A stretch of 64,000 nucleotides of DNA. It comes from Oscillibacter sp. GTDB lineage: Bacteria; Bacillota; Clostridia; Oscillospirales; Oscillospiraceae. The stretch lies in NCBI GenBank assembly GCA_014799925.1, contig JAAVHC010000040.1, forward strand, positions 18,945 to 82,944, given 5' to 3'. The translations under genes and the position numbers were made by a program. Shown piece after piece: positions 1-9,622 of this stretch. The notes under the pieces were generated by a model, which was given only the letters and a program-made list of their open reading frames with translations, made no database searches and was not told the DNA's origin. How positions within the stretch are numbered: the stretch's first letter is position 1; each line of letters begins with the position of its first letter.

Positions 1-132
1 CTGGTCTTTGGCGGCTCCGGCATCGTCCCGGCGGCAGTGCTGGCCATCATCCTCAATATCCTGATCCCCAAGGAGCAGGAGGACCTGGACAACGAGGCGA
101 GGGTAAACGGCACGGCGGCTGACATCCAGTGA
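1..132 (+). CDS. Nucleobase permease, C-terminal end (NCS2-like), partial
   Basis: Only the last 43 residues of this gene lie in the window; the frame is open from base 1 to a TGA at 130-132. They form one hydrophobic helix ending in AIILNILIPKE and a short acidic tail. That ending is typical of the last membrane helix of uracil/xanthine (NCS2) permeases, which import nucleobases by cation symport. The assignment rests on this short segment, so another multi-helix transporter is possible. A strong hairpin follows 20 bases after the stop. Confidence 0.5.
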   Translation: MVFGGSGIVPAAVLAIILNILIPKEQEDLDNEARVNGTAADIQ

Positions 133-152
133 TCGGATCTGTCCTGTGAAAC

Positions 153-190
153 AAGCACCCTGTCCCGCATCCCGCGGGACAGGGTGCTTT
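153..190. terminator. Bidirectional terminator between convergent genes
   Basis: A perfect 16-bp stem (153-168 with 174-189) with a 5-base loop lies between the stop of the permease and the stop of the minus-strand peptidase. The stem is flanked by short T runs on both strands, so it can serve both genes. Confidence 0.8.
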
Positions 191-217
191 GACTGTAGGG
201 GGCAGATGGGTTGAACC

Positions 218-2416
218 TTACGCGGCGATGCCCATCAATTCAGCTACCATGCTCATGAGCACGCGGTAAACAATGACCCACATCTCCGCGCGGCTGATGG
301 GCTGGTCGGGACGGAAGGTCCCGTCGGCGTAGCCGTTCACGGCGCCGGTTGCCGCCAGAGCGGCCACAGCGCCGTCATCCGTATCGGAGAAGGGGGCGTC
401 AGAGCTGTCCTCCAGTTCCAGAATGTCCACCAGCAGGCGGGCAAAGGCGGCGCGGGTAATGGGTTCCCCGCCATTCCCGGTCTCAGGACGCTGATCCATC
501 AGACGCTCCAACATATCGGCGGCATCGTTCCAGACGGCCGGGGAGCAGGGCCGGATGCAATTGTCCTCGTCCTTCTCAATCAGACCGCCGGCATACAGGG
601 CGTAGACCTCCTCAGCAAACCACTCGTAACCGGTCAGGTCTTCCGGAGGCAGCTGAGCCAGGCGGTCGTCCACGTTCATGGCCTCCCGCAGAGTCTGGGC
701 CAGCTCGGAGATGTACTCCGGGGAGATGGGGTTGGCCATCCCCAGCCGGGTAAAGCTCTCCTGGAAGCCAACATCGCCGGGCAGAGCGACGAACTGAAGA
801 TACTCGTCCACTACATCAAAGTAATCCCTGCTCCGGGTCTCCAGCCAGAAGTTGAAAGCGCCGGCGGCAGAAGTGGCGTAGCTGATGTAGTAGCAGGGAC
901 TGGTGAAGGTATGGGAAATGCCGCACCAGCCGACCATCTCGTCGCGGGGATCGTCAGCGGGGACCAGACCGTACTCGGCGGCCAGCTGGCGGTACTTCCG
1001 GTTGATCTTCTGTAAGGTCAGGTCCTCCTCGGCGTAGACGAACTGCTGAAGCTCGTCATGGATGGCGCCCTGAACGATCACGGAAACCAGATTGCACAGC
1101 TGGTAGTCCAGAACGAACTGGCCGCTCTCGCCGAAGATGTCGTCGTACCAGTGGCTGAACAGCAGCTCCAGACCCTGGGAATGGACCTCGGCCGCGTCAT
1201 AGCTGGAGACGGGAGCATACCAGCTGTTGTCGGCCCAGAAGTAGTGGTTGTAGTGACCAAACTCGTGGACCATGGTGGCGAAATCGTAGATATTGCCATA
1301 AGGGGTATTGAAGAAGAAGGGGGCGTTCATGCTGTGGAGGATGGTGGTAAAGCCGCTGCCGTCCTTGCGGTCATCCTCCTCAATGTCATACAGGCCGTGC
1401 CGGAGCATATAGGCGAAGGCTTCGCCCATCTCGCTGGACATCTGGTCAATGTAGAACTCCACCAGTTCCAGGGTGTCCCGGCCGGTATAGCCGCCGTAAT
1501 AGACCTCCATGTCCACGCCGGCATAGTACAGATCGTACAGGTCGCTGTACAGCTCATAGAAACCGCCGTCCTTCACCGCCTGATGGAAGGCGCGGATATC
1601 CTCCTGGGTGTAATCGCGGCCATAGACGGCCTCGTAGGCGTAATCCACATAGCTGCCGTATCCATTGGAGGCGGCGATCTCCTTGCGCAGATCGACCATG
1701 CGCAGATAGAGCTCGCCCAGAATCTCGTTCTGCTTCCTGGCACAGGCCGTGGAAATGGCGCTGTAGTCCTCGTAGGAGATCTCGCCGAAATAGTAGGCGT
1801 AGTAGGCGTCGTTGTCGGTCCACTCCCCGCCGTTGTACGCAACGGTGATGCCGGCGGAAGTCTGATAGTACTCGGTCTCCAGCTCGGTCTCTCTGGCGCT
1901 GAGGGCCAGCTCCTCCTCGCTTCTGGCCTCGTACCCGAGGTAGTACGCCGCGTTTTCCTCCGTCAGCAGCTCCCTGAGGAACGCGCCGCAGGGGGACTCC
2001 AGGAGCGCGCGCATCATGAGACTGTACGCGTCGATGGCGACATCATAGGCGCCGGTGAGGTACGCCTTCTCGGCGGCTGCTTCCTCATCCATCACGTTGG
2101 CGCTCTGACGGATGCTGATCAGGGTATACATGGTCGCCATTTCCATCAGACGGTCGATGACGGCGCTGCAGCGCTCCTCCGCCTCGGCGGCGTTGGCGGC
2201 GTCGGCGGCCAGCGCCTGGATGGCGGTCATTTCCTCCAGCAGGGGCTCCACTTCAATATGCTCATAGGCCATATCGGCGTAGTCCATGCCGGCGTGCTCG
2301 CGCCCGGAGAAGAAGCTGGTCCCGCGGACGCCGGCCTCCTCCGCCGCCAGCGCCGCCGGGCACATGGACAGCAGGAGAGAAAACGCCAGCAGCAAGGTCA
2401 GAATTTTCTTTCTCAT
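218..2416 (-). CDS. Secreted M3-family metallopeptidase with SLH domains
   Basis: This 732-residue protein starts with a classic signal peptide (MRKK, a leucine-rich core, then ALAAEE). Residues about 30-580 resemble the M3 oligoendopeptidase F fold. The zinc motif HEFGH lies at residues 384-388 and the distal part of the active site is in the following 100 residues. The C-terminal 140 residues contain S-layer homology repeats, including TRAAFARLLVDIL and a later NGYADGTFRPDQPISRAEM block. M3 peptidases usually cleave short peptides and many are cytoplasmic; here the signal peptide and SLH domains predict attachment to the cell wall outside. An AAAGGA ribosome site precedes the ATG, and a SigA promoter lies at 2471-2499. 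The peptidase assignment is firm; the substrate is unknown. Confidence 0.88.
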   Translation of the reverse strand: MRKKILTLLLAFSLLLSMCPAALAAEEAGVRGTSFFSGREHAGMDYADMAYEHIEVEPLLEEMTAIQALAADAANAAEAEERCSAVIDRLMEMATMYTLISIRQSANVMDEEAAAEKAYLTGAYDVAIDAYSLMMRALLESPCGAFLRELLTEENAAYYLGYEARSEEELALSARETELETEYYQTSAGITVAYNGGEWTDNDAYYAYYFGEISYEDYSAISTACARKQNEILGELYLRMVDLRKEIAASNGYGSYVDYAYEAVYGRDYTQEDIRAFHQAVKDGGFYELYSDLYDLYYAGVDMEVYYGGYTGRDTLELVEFYIDQMSSEMGEAFAYMLRHGLYDIEEDDRKDGSGFTTILHSMNAPFFFNTPYGNIYDFATMVHEFGHYNHYFWADNSWYAPVSSYDAAEVHSQGLELLFSHWYDDIFGESGQFVLDYQLCNLVSVIVQGAIHDELQQFVYAEEDLTLQKINRKYRQLAAEYGLVPADDPRDEMVGWCGISHTFTSPCYYISYATSAAGAFNFWLETRSRDYFDVVDEYLQFVALPGDVGFQESFTRLGMANPISPEYISELAQTLREAMNVDDRLAQLPPEDLTGYEWFAEEVYALYAGGLIEKDEDNCIRPCSPAVWNDAADMLERLMDQRPETGNGGEPITRAAFARLLVDILELEDSSDAPFSDTDDGAVAALAATGAVNGYADGTFRPDQPISRAEMWVIVYRVLMSMVAELMGIAA

Positions 2417-2470
2417 GCTTTTTTCTCATCCTTTCTTGACACTTGGTCAGTTTTTGGCAATGCCGCGTCA

Positions 2471-2499
2471 ATTATACATATCATGTCCGCGTTTTTCAA
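2471..2499 (-). promoter_or_regulatory. SigA-type promoter for the M3 peptidase
   Basis: On the minus strand TTGAAA (2494-2499) is followed after 17 bases by TATAAT (2471-2476). The predicted start of transcription leaves a leader of about 45 bases before the ATG at 2416. Confidence 0.7.
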
Positions 2500-2539
2500 G
2501 ACTCCGCCGACAGGATATCCGCAAATTTTCCAGAACGCG

Positions 2540-2568
2540 TTGAAGATCGGGCCGGCATCTGTTATACT
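2540..2568 (+). promoter_or_regulatory. SigA-type promoter for addBA
   Basis: TTGAAG (2540-2545), a 17-base spacer and TATACT (2563-2568) lie about 27 bases upstream of the addB start codon. Confidence 0.6.
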
Positions 2569-2594
2569 GGAGCAAAAGACAGGGGGGATGCGGA

Positions 2595-5500
2595 ATGATG
2601 CGAATCTGGATGGGACGGGCCAACACCGGGAAATCCCGCCGGGTACTGGAGGAGATCAGAGAAAGGGGCGGGCCGGCTCTGCTGCTGGTGCCGGAGCACG
2701 CCTCCCATGGCTCGGAGCTGGACCTGTGCCGGGTGTGCGGCCCAGCCGCCGCGCGGTACGCGGAGGTGCTGAGCCTGCGGCAGCTGGCGACCCGCGTGCT
2801 GGAGCGTACCGGGACATTGGCGGACGGGGTCCTGGACGCGGGGGGAAAGCTGCTTTTGATGCAGCTGGCCCTGCGGGAGGCGTCGCCCCAGCTGACGGTG
2901 TACGCCCGGCCCAGCCGCCGCGCGCCCTTCCTTCAGGAGCTGGTGGCGCTGTGCGATGAACTGACCGCCTGCCGGGTGCGTCCGGAGGACCTGGGGGAGG
3001 CCGCTCCGCTCCTGGAGGGCGTCAGCGGAGAAAAGGCCAGGGACGTTGCCCTGATCTACGCCGCCTACCTGGCCCGGCTGCACCAGGAGGGGACGGACCG
3101 CCGGGACCGGATGGAAAAGCTGATCGATTATCTGGAGGCGTCCGGCTACGCAAGGGGAAAGGACGTCTACCTGGACGGCTTCACCTATTTTACCGTCCAG
3201 GAAATGAAGGTGATCGAGATCCTCCTGCGGACCGCCCGCTCGGTGACGGTCACGCTGCTGGGGGACAACAGCGGCTGGGAGATGTTCCAGCAGAGCATCC
3301 GGGCCCAGAGCCGCCTGGAGCGTCTGGCGGCGGACTGCGGCGTGGGATGCGCCGTCGAGCTGCTGCCGGCAAAGGAACCGGAAGACGCGCTGTCCCACCT
3401 GGCGGAGCGCTTTTTCGGCCCGATGGAGCCCTGGAGGGGCGACTGCGCCGGGGTGGAGCTGGTGAAGGCGGAGAGCATGTTCGCGGAAACGGAGTACGTG
3501 GCGGCGAAAATCCTGGAGCTGGTGCGGACGGGGAAGTACCGGTTCCGCGACATCGCCGTGGCGGCCCGGAATCTGGACGAATACGCCGCTACCATTGAGA
3601 ATGTCTTTGAGCGGTACGGCGTTCCGGTCTATCTGAGCCGCCGCAGCGACGTGCTGGAGAAGCCGGTATTGAGCCTGCTGGCAGGCGCTCTGGACGCGGT
3701 GACGGGCGGCTATGAGTACGAGGATATGTTCCGCTGGCTGAAAACCGGTTTGGCCGGCATCTCCGACCAGGAGTGCGACAAGCTGGAGAATTATGTCATT
3801 ACCTGGGACATCCACGGCTCCATGTGGGTCCGCGAGGAGGACTGGACCGCCAACCCCGCCGGCTGGCAGGAGGAGTTCACGCGCCCCCAGCGGGAGGAGC
3901 TGGAGGAAATCAACGCCATCCGCCGCCGGGTAGGCGGTCCGCTGGGGCGCCTGGCCCAGGGGCTGAAGGACTGCGAGGGCGCGTCGGAAAAGCTGCGGGT
4001 CCTGTGGTGTTTTCTGGAGGAGCTGGGACTGGCCCGGCAGCTGGAGGAGCGCACCGCCCGGCTGGAGGAGCTGGGAGAGCTCCAGCGCGCCCAGGAGTAC
4101 GGCCAGCTGTGGGAGCTGCTGTGCGGCGTGATGGACCAGTTCGCCGGTATGCTGGAGGACATGCCCCTGGACCGGGAGGAATTCGTCCGGCTGTTCAAGC
4201 TGGTGCTGACGCAGTACGACGTGGGCACCATCCCGGCCTCCCTGGACCAGGTGCAGGCCAGCCAGATCACCCGCAACGACCGGCACCGGATGAAGGTGCT
4301 GTTCCTCATGGGGGCCAATGACCACGTGCTGCCCGCCGTGCAGACGGGCACGGGGCTTTTTACCCGCGAGGACCGGGAGCAGCTACTGGAAAGGGGCATC
4401 GAGCTGGCTCCCAGCGGCATGGACGTATTCCATATCGAGCTGCAAAACCTGTACGCCGCCCTGGCGCAGCCTGCGGAGCGGCTGTACGTCTCCTGGCCCG
4501 CGGCGGATCTGTCGGGAGCGCCGCTGAGGCCCTCCTTCGTCGTGGGAAGGGCCAGGGCGCTGCTGCCGGGCGTGCGGGAATGCGCCGGCGGGGGCCCTGC
4601 CTGCCGGCTCACCGCGATCTTGCCGGCGCTGGAGCTGGCAGGCGGGGAGAAGGATGGGGCGCTGTGGCGCTATTTCGCGGAGAGCGGCCGGTACGACGGC
4701 GCTCTGGCCGCCATGGAGCGGGCCGCCGGGATGAACCGGGGGCGCCTTTCTCCCTCCGCGGTGGAGACGCTGTACGGTTCCAGCTGCCGCATGTCCGCCA
4801 GCCGCATCGACAAGATCAACTCCTGCCACTTCGCCTATTTCATGCAGTACGGCCTCCGCGCCAAGGAGCGGACGCCCGCGGGCTTTGACGCCTCCCGGAT
4901 CGGCTCCTTCCTCCATTTCGTCCTGGAGAGGGTGACCAGGGCCGTCATGGACCGGGGAGGCTTCGGCTGGGTGGAGGACAGGGAGCTGCGCCGCCTGACC
5001 GGCGAGGCGGTGCAGGCGTACATGGATCAGGCCCTGCCGGGGTTTGACAAGCGGGAGGAGCGGTTCAAATATCTGTTCCGCCGCCTGCGGAAGACGGTGG
5101 AAACCATTGTGGCCAATGTGGCCGATGAGCTGGCGAACTCGGACTTCGTGCCGGTGGCTTTCGAGCTGGGATTCGGCGAGGGGGAGGACATGCCCCCGGT
5201 GACCGTCCGCATGGGGGACGGCAATCTTACCGTGGCGGGCCGGGTGGACCGGGTGGACGGCTGGCTGAACGACGGAAAGCTGTATCTGCGCGTCATCGAC
5301 TACAAATCCGGCAAAAAGGCGTTCGATCTCAGCGACGTCCGCCACGGCCTGAACATCCAGATGCTGCTCTACCTCTTTGCACTGGAGCGGGAGGGGAAAC
5401 AGGCGTTTGGTCATGAGATCGTGCCGGCGGGGGTGCTGTATCTGCCCGCCAGGGACATCCTGGTCAGCAAGCCCAGGGGAGCGGACCCGGAGGAGGTCCG

Positions 5501-5921
5501 TGCGGCGCTGGACAGGGAGCTGCGCCGCAGCGGACTGGTCCTGTCCCGGCCGGAGGTGCTCCGGGCCATGGAGCACAGCGCGCTGGAGGAGCCCAGGTTC
5601 CTGCCGCTGTCCGTGAGGAGCGGCGGCATAGCCGGCGGACTGGCCACCGCCGAGGAGCTAGGAAAGCTGGGAAAATATGTGGACCATCTGCTGAAAAAAA
5701 TCGCGCGGGAGCTCCGCGGCGGCGTGATCGACGCCGATCCATGCTACACCAGCGAGAGCGACAACGCGTGCGTCTACTGTGAATTTGCTTCCGCGTGCCA
5801 TTTCACCGACGGAGCGGGCGGCGACTATCGCAAGCCCCTCCGCCCCGTGAAGCCGGAGGAATTCTGGGGACAGATCGACAAAATTGCGGGGGAGGAGGAG
5901 AAAACGTGGGCATCCAACTGA
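2595..5921 (+). CDS. addB: AddB subunit of the AddAB helicase-nuclease
   Basis: AddB pairs with AddA to process double-strand DNA ends for RecA-dependent repair, the Firmicutes counterpart of RecBCD. The 1108-residue length is usual for AddB. The N-terminus has a P-loop-like GRANTGKS at about residues 8-15. The C-terminal nuclease region shows VIDYKSGKK (about residue 905) and an iron-sulfur signature built from CYTSES and CVYCEFASACHF near residues 1050-1071, both expected for AddB. Two in-frame ATG codons open the gene (MMRIW); the RBS GGGGGGAT precedes them. The end overlaps the GTG start of addA by 16 bases, which suggests translational coupling. Confidence 0.95.
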   Translation: MMRIWMGRANTGKSRRVLEEIRERGGPALLLVPEHASHGSELDLCRVCGPAAARYAEVLSLRQLATRVLERTGTLADGVLDAGGKLLLMQLALREASPQLTVYARPSRRAPFLQELVALCDELTACRVRPEDLGEAAPLLEGVSGEKARDVALIYAAYLARLHQEGTDRRDRMEKLIDYLEASGYARGKDVYLDGFTYFTVQEMKVIEILLRTARSVTVTLLGDNSGWEMFQQSIRAQSRLERLAADCGVGCAVELLPAKEPEDALSHLAERFFGPMEPWRGDCAGVELVKAESMFAETEYVAAKILELVRTGKYRFRDIAVAARNLDEYAATIENVFERYGVPVYLSRRSDVLEKPVLSLLAGALDAVTGGYEYEDMFRWLKTGLAGISDQECDKLENYVITWDIHGSMWVREEDWTANPAGWQEEFTRPQREELEEINAIRRRVGGPLGRLAQGLKDCEGASEKLRVLWCFLEELGLARQLEERTARLEELGELQRAQEYGQLWELLCGVMDQFAGMLEDMPLDREEFVRLFKLVLTQYDVGTIPASLDQVQASQITRNDRHRMKVLFLMGANDHVLPAVQTGTGLFTREDREQLLERGIELAPSGMDVFHIELQNLYAALAQPAERLYVSWPAADLSGAPLRPSFVVGRARALLPGVRECAGGGPACRLTAILPALELAGGEKDGALWRYFAESGRYDGALAAMERAAGMNRGRLSPSAVETLYGSSCRMSASRIDKINSCHFAYFMQYGLRAKERTPAGFDASRIGSFLHFVLERVTRAVMDRGGFGWVEDRELRRLTGEAVQAYMDQALPGFDKREERFKYLFRRLRKTVETIVANVADELANSDFVPVAFELGFGEGEDMPPVTVRMGDGNLTVAGRVDRVDGWLNDGKLYLRVIDYKSGKKAFDLSDVRHGLNIQMLLYLFALEREGKQAFGHEIVPAGVLYLPARDILVSKPRGADPEEVRAALDRELRRSGLVLSRPEVLRAMEHSALEEPRFLPLSVRSGGIAGGLATAEELGKLGKYVDHLLKKIARELRGGVIDADPCYTSESDNACVYCEFASACHFTDGAGGDYRKPLRPVKPEEFWGQIDKIAGEEEKTWASN

Positions 5922-8900
5922 CGGATCATCAGCGCGCCGTGGTAGAGGACCGGGGCGGGCGGGTACTGGTATCCGCCGCCGCGGGAAGCGGAAAGACCCG
6001 CGTGCTGGTGGAACGGCTGTTCCGCCGCGTGCTGGGGGAGGAGCGGGCGAACCTGGACGATTTCCTCATCATCACCTACACCCGCGCCGCCGCCGCCGAG
6101 CTGCGCCAGCGCATCGCGCAGGAGCTGGGCCGCCGCATGGCGGAGCGGCCGGGGGACCGCCATCTTCAGCGGCAGCTGCTGCTGGTGTACCAGGCGGACA
6201 TCAAAACCATTGATTCCTTCTGCACCAGCCTTCTGCGGGAAAACGTGCATTTGCTGGACCTGGGAGAGCAGGGGGGCCTGACGGCGGACTTCCGCGTTCT
6301 GGACGAGGGGGAGGCGGAGCTGCTGCGGCGGAGGGTGCTGCCCCGGGTACTGGAGGAATTTTACACGGACATGACGCCCGGCCAAATGCAGCTGGCGGAC
6401 TGCTTCGGGTTCGGCCGGGACGACCGGGGGCTGGAGGATCTGGTCCTGGAGCTGCACAACCGGGTTCAGAGCCATCCCTACCCGGAGCGCTGGCTGGCGG
6501 AGCAGAAAACCGGCTGGGCCGGTTTGCCGGAGGATGGGGGCGAGACGGCGTTTGGCCGCGCCCTGCTGTCCCGTTTATCCCGCAAGGCACGCCATTGGGC
6601 CCGTCTGCTGGAAAACGCGCGGGAGGATATGCGCGCCGACGCCGGCGTGGAACGGGCGTACGCGCCCGGCTTCGCCGCCGCCGCCGCACAGCTGGCCGCT
6701 CTGGCGGAGGCGGCGGAAACCGGCTGGGATCAGGCGGCGGAAAGGATCCCTGTCTTTCCCAGGCTGTCCGCGGCCCGGAAGTGCGAAATTCCGGAGCTGA
6801 AGGAAAGAGCAAAATCCCTGTGGGACCGCTGCAAGAAGGAAACTGCCGGATTCTGCGCCATTCTGCATACCGCCGGAAGGGAGGCCGGAGAGGATCTGCG
6901 CCGCTCGGCTCCCGCCATGGAAGCGCTGCTGGACCTGTGCGTGGATTTTTCGTCGGCATACCAGAAGGAGAAGCTGCGGCGGAACGCAACCGATTTCTCA
7001 GACCAGGAGCACTATGCCGTGCGCCTGCTGCTGGGAGAGGCCGGCTGTCCCACCCCGCTGGCGGAGGTGACGGCGGGGCGCTATCGGGAGGTGATGGTGG
7101 ACGAATACCAGGACACCAATCAGGTGCAGAACTGTATTTTCGACGCCATCTCTCAGGGAGGACGAAACCTGTTTACCGTGGGCGATGTGAAGCAGTCCAT
7201 CTACCGCTTCCGCCTGGCGGACCCCACCATCTTCCTGGAGCAGTACCGCGTTTATCCCGACGCGGCGGACGCGGCGGAGGGAGAGCCGCGCCGCATCCTC
7301 CTCAGCCAGAACTTCCGCTCCCGGGGCCCGGTGCTGGACGCGGCCAATTTCGTATTTTCCGCCGTGATGAGCCGGGAGATGGGGGACGTGGATTACGGGG
7401 AGGCCGAAAGACTGCATTTCGGCGCGGACTATCTGCCGCCCAGAGAGGACTGCCAGACGGAGTTCCATCTGCTGGTTCCCGCGCCAGAGGAGGATGAGAC
7501 GGAAGAAAAGATCCCCGGACCGCTGCTGGAGGCGCGGTTCGCCTCGGAGCGGATCGCCGGGCTGCTGGAGGAGGGATATCCTGTCGCCGATGAGGACACC
7601 GGCGCGCTGCGGCCCTGCCGCCCGGAGGATATCGTCATTCTTATGCGCTCCCCGGGCCCCCGGCTGCGGTATTATACCAGGGCGCTGGAGGAGCGGGGGA
7701 TCCCCTGCGCCACCCAGGAGGACGAAGGGTTCTTCTCCTCCATGGAGGTGGCGGTGATCTGCTCCCTGCTGGAGATTCTGGACAACCCCAGGCAGGACGT
7801 ACCCCTGATCGCCGTTCTGCGCTCTCCTCTGGCGGGCTTCACGCCGGACCGGCTGGCGCTGATCCGGGGACTGCACCCCGCCGGAGACTTCTATGAGGCG
7901 CTGTCCGCATCCGGGGAGGAGGACTGCGTACAGTTCCTGGAGCAGCTGGAGGAGCTGCGGAGCCTGGCCAGGGACATGAGCGTCCACCGGCTGATCTGGC
8001 GGATCTACAACCAGATGAACGTGCTGGGCGTCTTCGGCGCGATGGCCGGGGGAGAGCGGCGGCGGGAGAAGCTGGTCGCCCTTTATGAGCACGCCCGGAA
8101 TTTTGAGGGCGCGGGCTACAAGGGGCTTTTCGCCTTCGTTTCCCACCTCCGCCGGCTGCTGGAAAACGGGGAGCAGCCCATGACCGCCTCCGGCTCGCCG
8201 GTTGGCGGGGTGCAGATCATGAGCATCCATAAGTCCAAGGGACTGGAGTTCCCCATCGTCATCCTGGCGGATCTGGGGAAGCGGTTCAACCGGACGGATT
8301 TACAGACGCCGGTGCTGGTGCATCCCAAGCTGGGGCTGGGACCGCTGTATATCGACCTGGACCGCCGCATCCGTTATCCCACCATCGCGCGGGAGGCGGC
8401 GGCGGACCTCCTGAGCCGCGAGTCCCGGTCCGAGGAAATGCGGGTGCTGTACGTAGGCATGACCAGGGCAAAGGAGAAACTGATCATGACCGCGTCCATG
8501 CCGGCCGCCGCCCGGCGGCTGAAGGACCTGGCGGCGCTGTCCGCCCTGCCGGTGCCGCCGGAGACGGTGGATGGGGCCCGCTCCATGGCGGAGTGGATCC
8601 TGCTTCCCCTGTTGCAAAGACCGGAGGCCGTCTCCCTTCGGGAGCTGGCGGAGCAGGAGGAAGGGAGCTGGGCGCTGACAGAGGACGCGCCCTGGCTGGC
8701 AGCGGTCCACGACGCGGGAGGCTATCGCAGCGCGCCCGCCGCCGGCGGGCAGCGCGCGGAGACCGCCGGCGGCGGGGAGGCTCTGAGCGTAGACCGGGCG
8801 GCGCTCGATTTTGTATACCCCTATCAGGCGGCCTGCGCCGTTCCCACCAAGCTCACCGCCACGCAGCTCAAGGGCCGCGAAAAGGATAAGGAAATCGCGC

Positions 8901-9481
8901 AGGAAACCGTCCAGCCTTACGTGCGCCGGGAGTTTGCCGCGCCCCGCTTCCTGTCGGGAGAACATCCGCTCAGCGGCGCGGAGCGCGGCACCGCAACCCA
9001 TCTGGTGATGCAGTATCTGCCCCTGGCGGAGGACACGGACGTAAGCGCCGTAGTGGAGGACCTGGCCGGACGCCGCCTGCTGACCCGGGAGCAGGCGGAC
9101 GCGGTGGACCAGTCGGCCATCCGCCGCTTTCTGACGTCGCCGCTGGCCGGACAGCTGCGGCAGGCGGAGCGGAGAGGGCAGGTGGAGAGAGAGTACCGGT
9201 TCAGCCTGCTGCTGCCGGGAGAGGAATACTTCCCGCAGCTGAACGGCGGGGAGGAGGTCCTGCTTCAGGGCGTTGTGGACCTTTTCGCCGTGGAGGACGG
9301 AGCGGTTACCGTCGTGGACTTCAAGACAGATTACGTCACGGAGGAAACGCTGGAGGAAAAAGCGGACTCTTACCGGCCGCAGCTGGCGGCCTACAGCGCC
9401 GCGCTGGAGCGGATCCTGGAAACGCCGGTGAAGCGGCGGGTGCTGTATTTCTTCCGCACCGGGCAAATTGTGGAGGTATAA
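5906..9481 (+). CDS. addA: AddA subunit of the AddAB helicase-nuclease
   Basis: The product (1191 residues) is the UvrD-like helicase and nuclease subunit that works with AddB. Walker A (AAAGSGKT) is at residues 24-31, the Walker B region reads VDEYQDTNQVQ, and helicase motifs GDVKQSIYRFR, IMSIHKSKGLEFP and MRVLYVGMTRAKEKL follow in order. The C-terminal nuclease domain carries VVDFKTDYV. I chose the GTG at 5906 because a strong GGAGGAGGAG site lies at 5891-5900 and the protein then begins just ahead of the Q-motif (LTDHQ), as in homologues. An upstream in-frame start would extend it deep into addB. Confidence 0.95.
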   Translation: MGIQLTDHQRAVVEDRGGRVLVSAAAGSGKTRVLVERLFRRVLGEERANLDDFLIITYTRAAAAELRQRIAQELGRRMAERPGDRHLQRQLLLVYQADIKTIDSFCTSLLRENVHLLDLGEQGGLTADFRVLDEGEAELLRRRVLPRVLEEFYTDMTPGQMQLADCFGFGRDDRGLEDLVLELHNRVQSHPYPERWLAEQKTGWAGLPEDGGETAFGRALLSRLSRKARHWARLLENAREDMRADAGVERAYAPGFAAAAAQLAALAEAAETGWDQAAERIPVFPRLSAARKCEIPELKERAKSLWDRCKKETAGFCAILHTAGREAGEDLRRSAPAMEALLDLCVDFSSAYQKEKLRRNATDFSDQEHYAVRLLLGEAGCPTPLAEVTAGRYREVMVDEYQDTNQVQNCIFDAISQGGRNLFTVGDVKQSIYRFRLADPTIFLEQYRVYPDAADAAEGEPRRILLSQNFRSRGPVLDAANFVFSAVMSREMGDVDYGEAERLHFGADYLPPREDCQTEFHLLVPAPEEDETEEKIPGPLLEARFASERIAGLLEEGYPVADEDTGALRPCRPEDIVILMRSPGPRLRYYTRALEERGIPCATQEDEGFFSSMEVAVICSLLEILDNPRQDVPLIAVLRSPLAGFTPDRLALIRGLHPAGDFYEALSASGEEDCVQFLEQLEELRSLARDMSVHRLIWRIYNQMNVLGVFGAMAGGERRREKLVALYEHARNFEGAGYKGLFAFVSHLRRLLENGEQPMTASGSPVGGVQIMSIHKSKGLEFPIVILADLGKRFNRTDLQTPVLVHPKLGLGPLYIDLDRRIRYPTIAREAAADLLSRESRSEEMRVLYVGMTRAKEKLIMTASMPAAARRLKDLAALSALPVPPETVDGARSMAEWILLPLLQRPEAVSLRELAEQEEGSWALTEDAPWLAAVHDAGGYRSAPAAGGQRAETAGGGEALSVDRAALDFVYPYQAACAVPTKLTATQLKGREKDKEIAQETVQPYVRREFAAPRFLSGEHPLSGAERGTATHLVMQYLPLAEDTDVSAVVEDLAGRRLLTREQADAVDQSAIRRFLTSPLAGQLRQAERRGQVEREYRFSLLLPGEEYFPQLNGGEEVLLQGVVDLFAVEDGAVTVVDFKTDYVTEETLEEKADSYRPQLAAYSAALERILETPVKRRVLYFFRTGQIVEV

Positions 9482-9524
9482 CTGTCCATATCTGGCTATA
9501 TGACCAGTTTTTAGAATTTTTCCC

Positions 9525-9553
9525 TTGTAATTTTTCCAAAAACGGTGTAAACT
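9525..9553 (+). promoter_or_regulatory. SigA-type promoter for the carD-ispD-ispF operon
   Basis: TTGTAA (9525-9530), 17 bases and TAAACT (9548-9553) lie 70 bases upstream of the CarD-like start, in the only intergenic gap between addA and this operon. Confidence 0.55.
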
Positions 9554-9622
9554 GGAAACAGGACGCACCATGTATGCCGGACAGATCACGCGGAGAACGT
9601 ATGAAGGGGAGGCGGAGGGAAT

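Noticed and set aside
2562..4325. Long minus-strand frame opposite addB
   Set aside because: Typical GC-rich shadow frame: compositionally odd His/Gln/Leu-rich product, no ribosome site, overlaps a certain gene completely.
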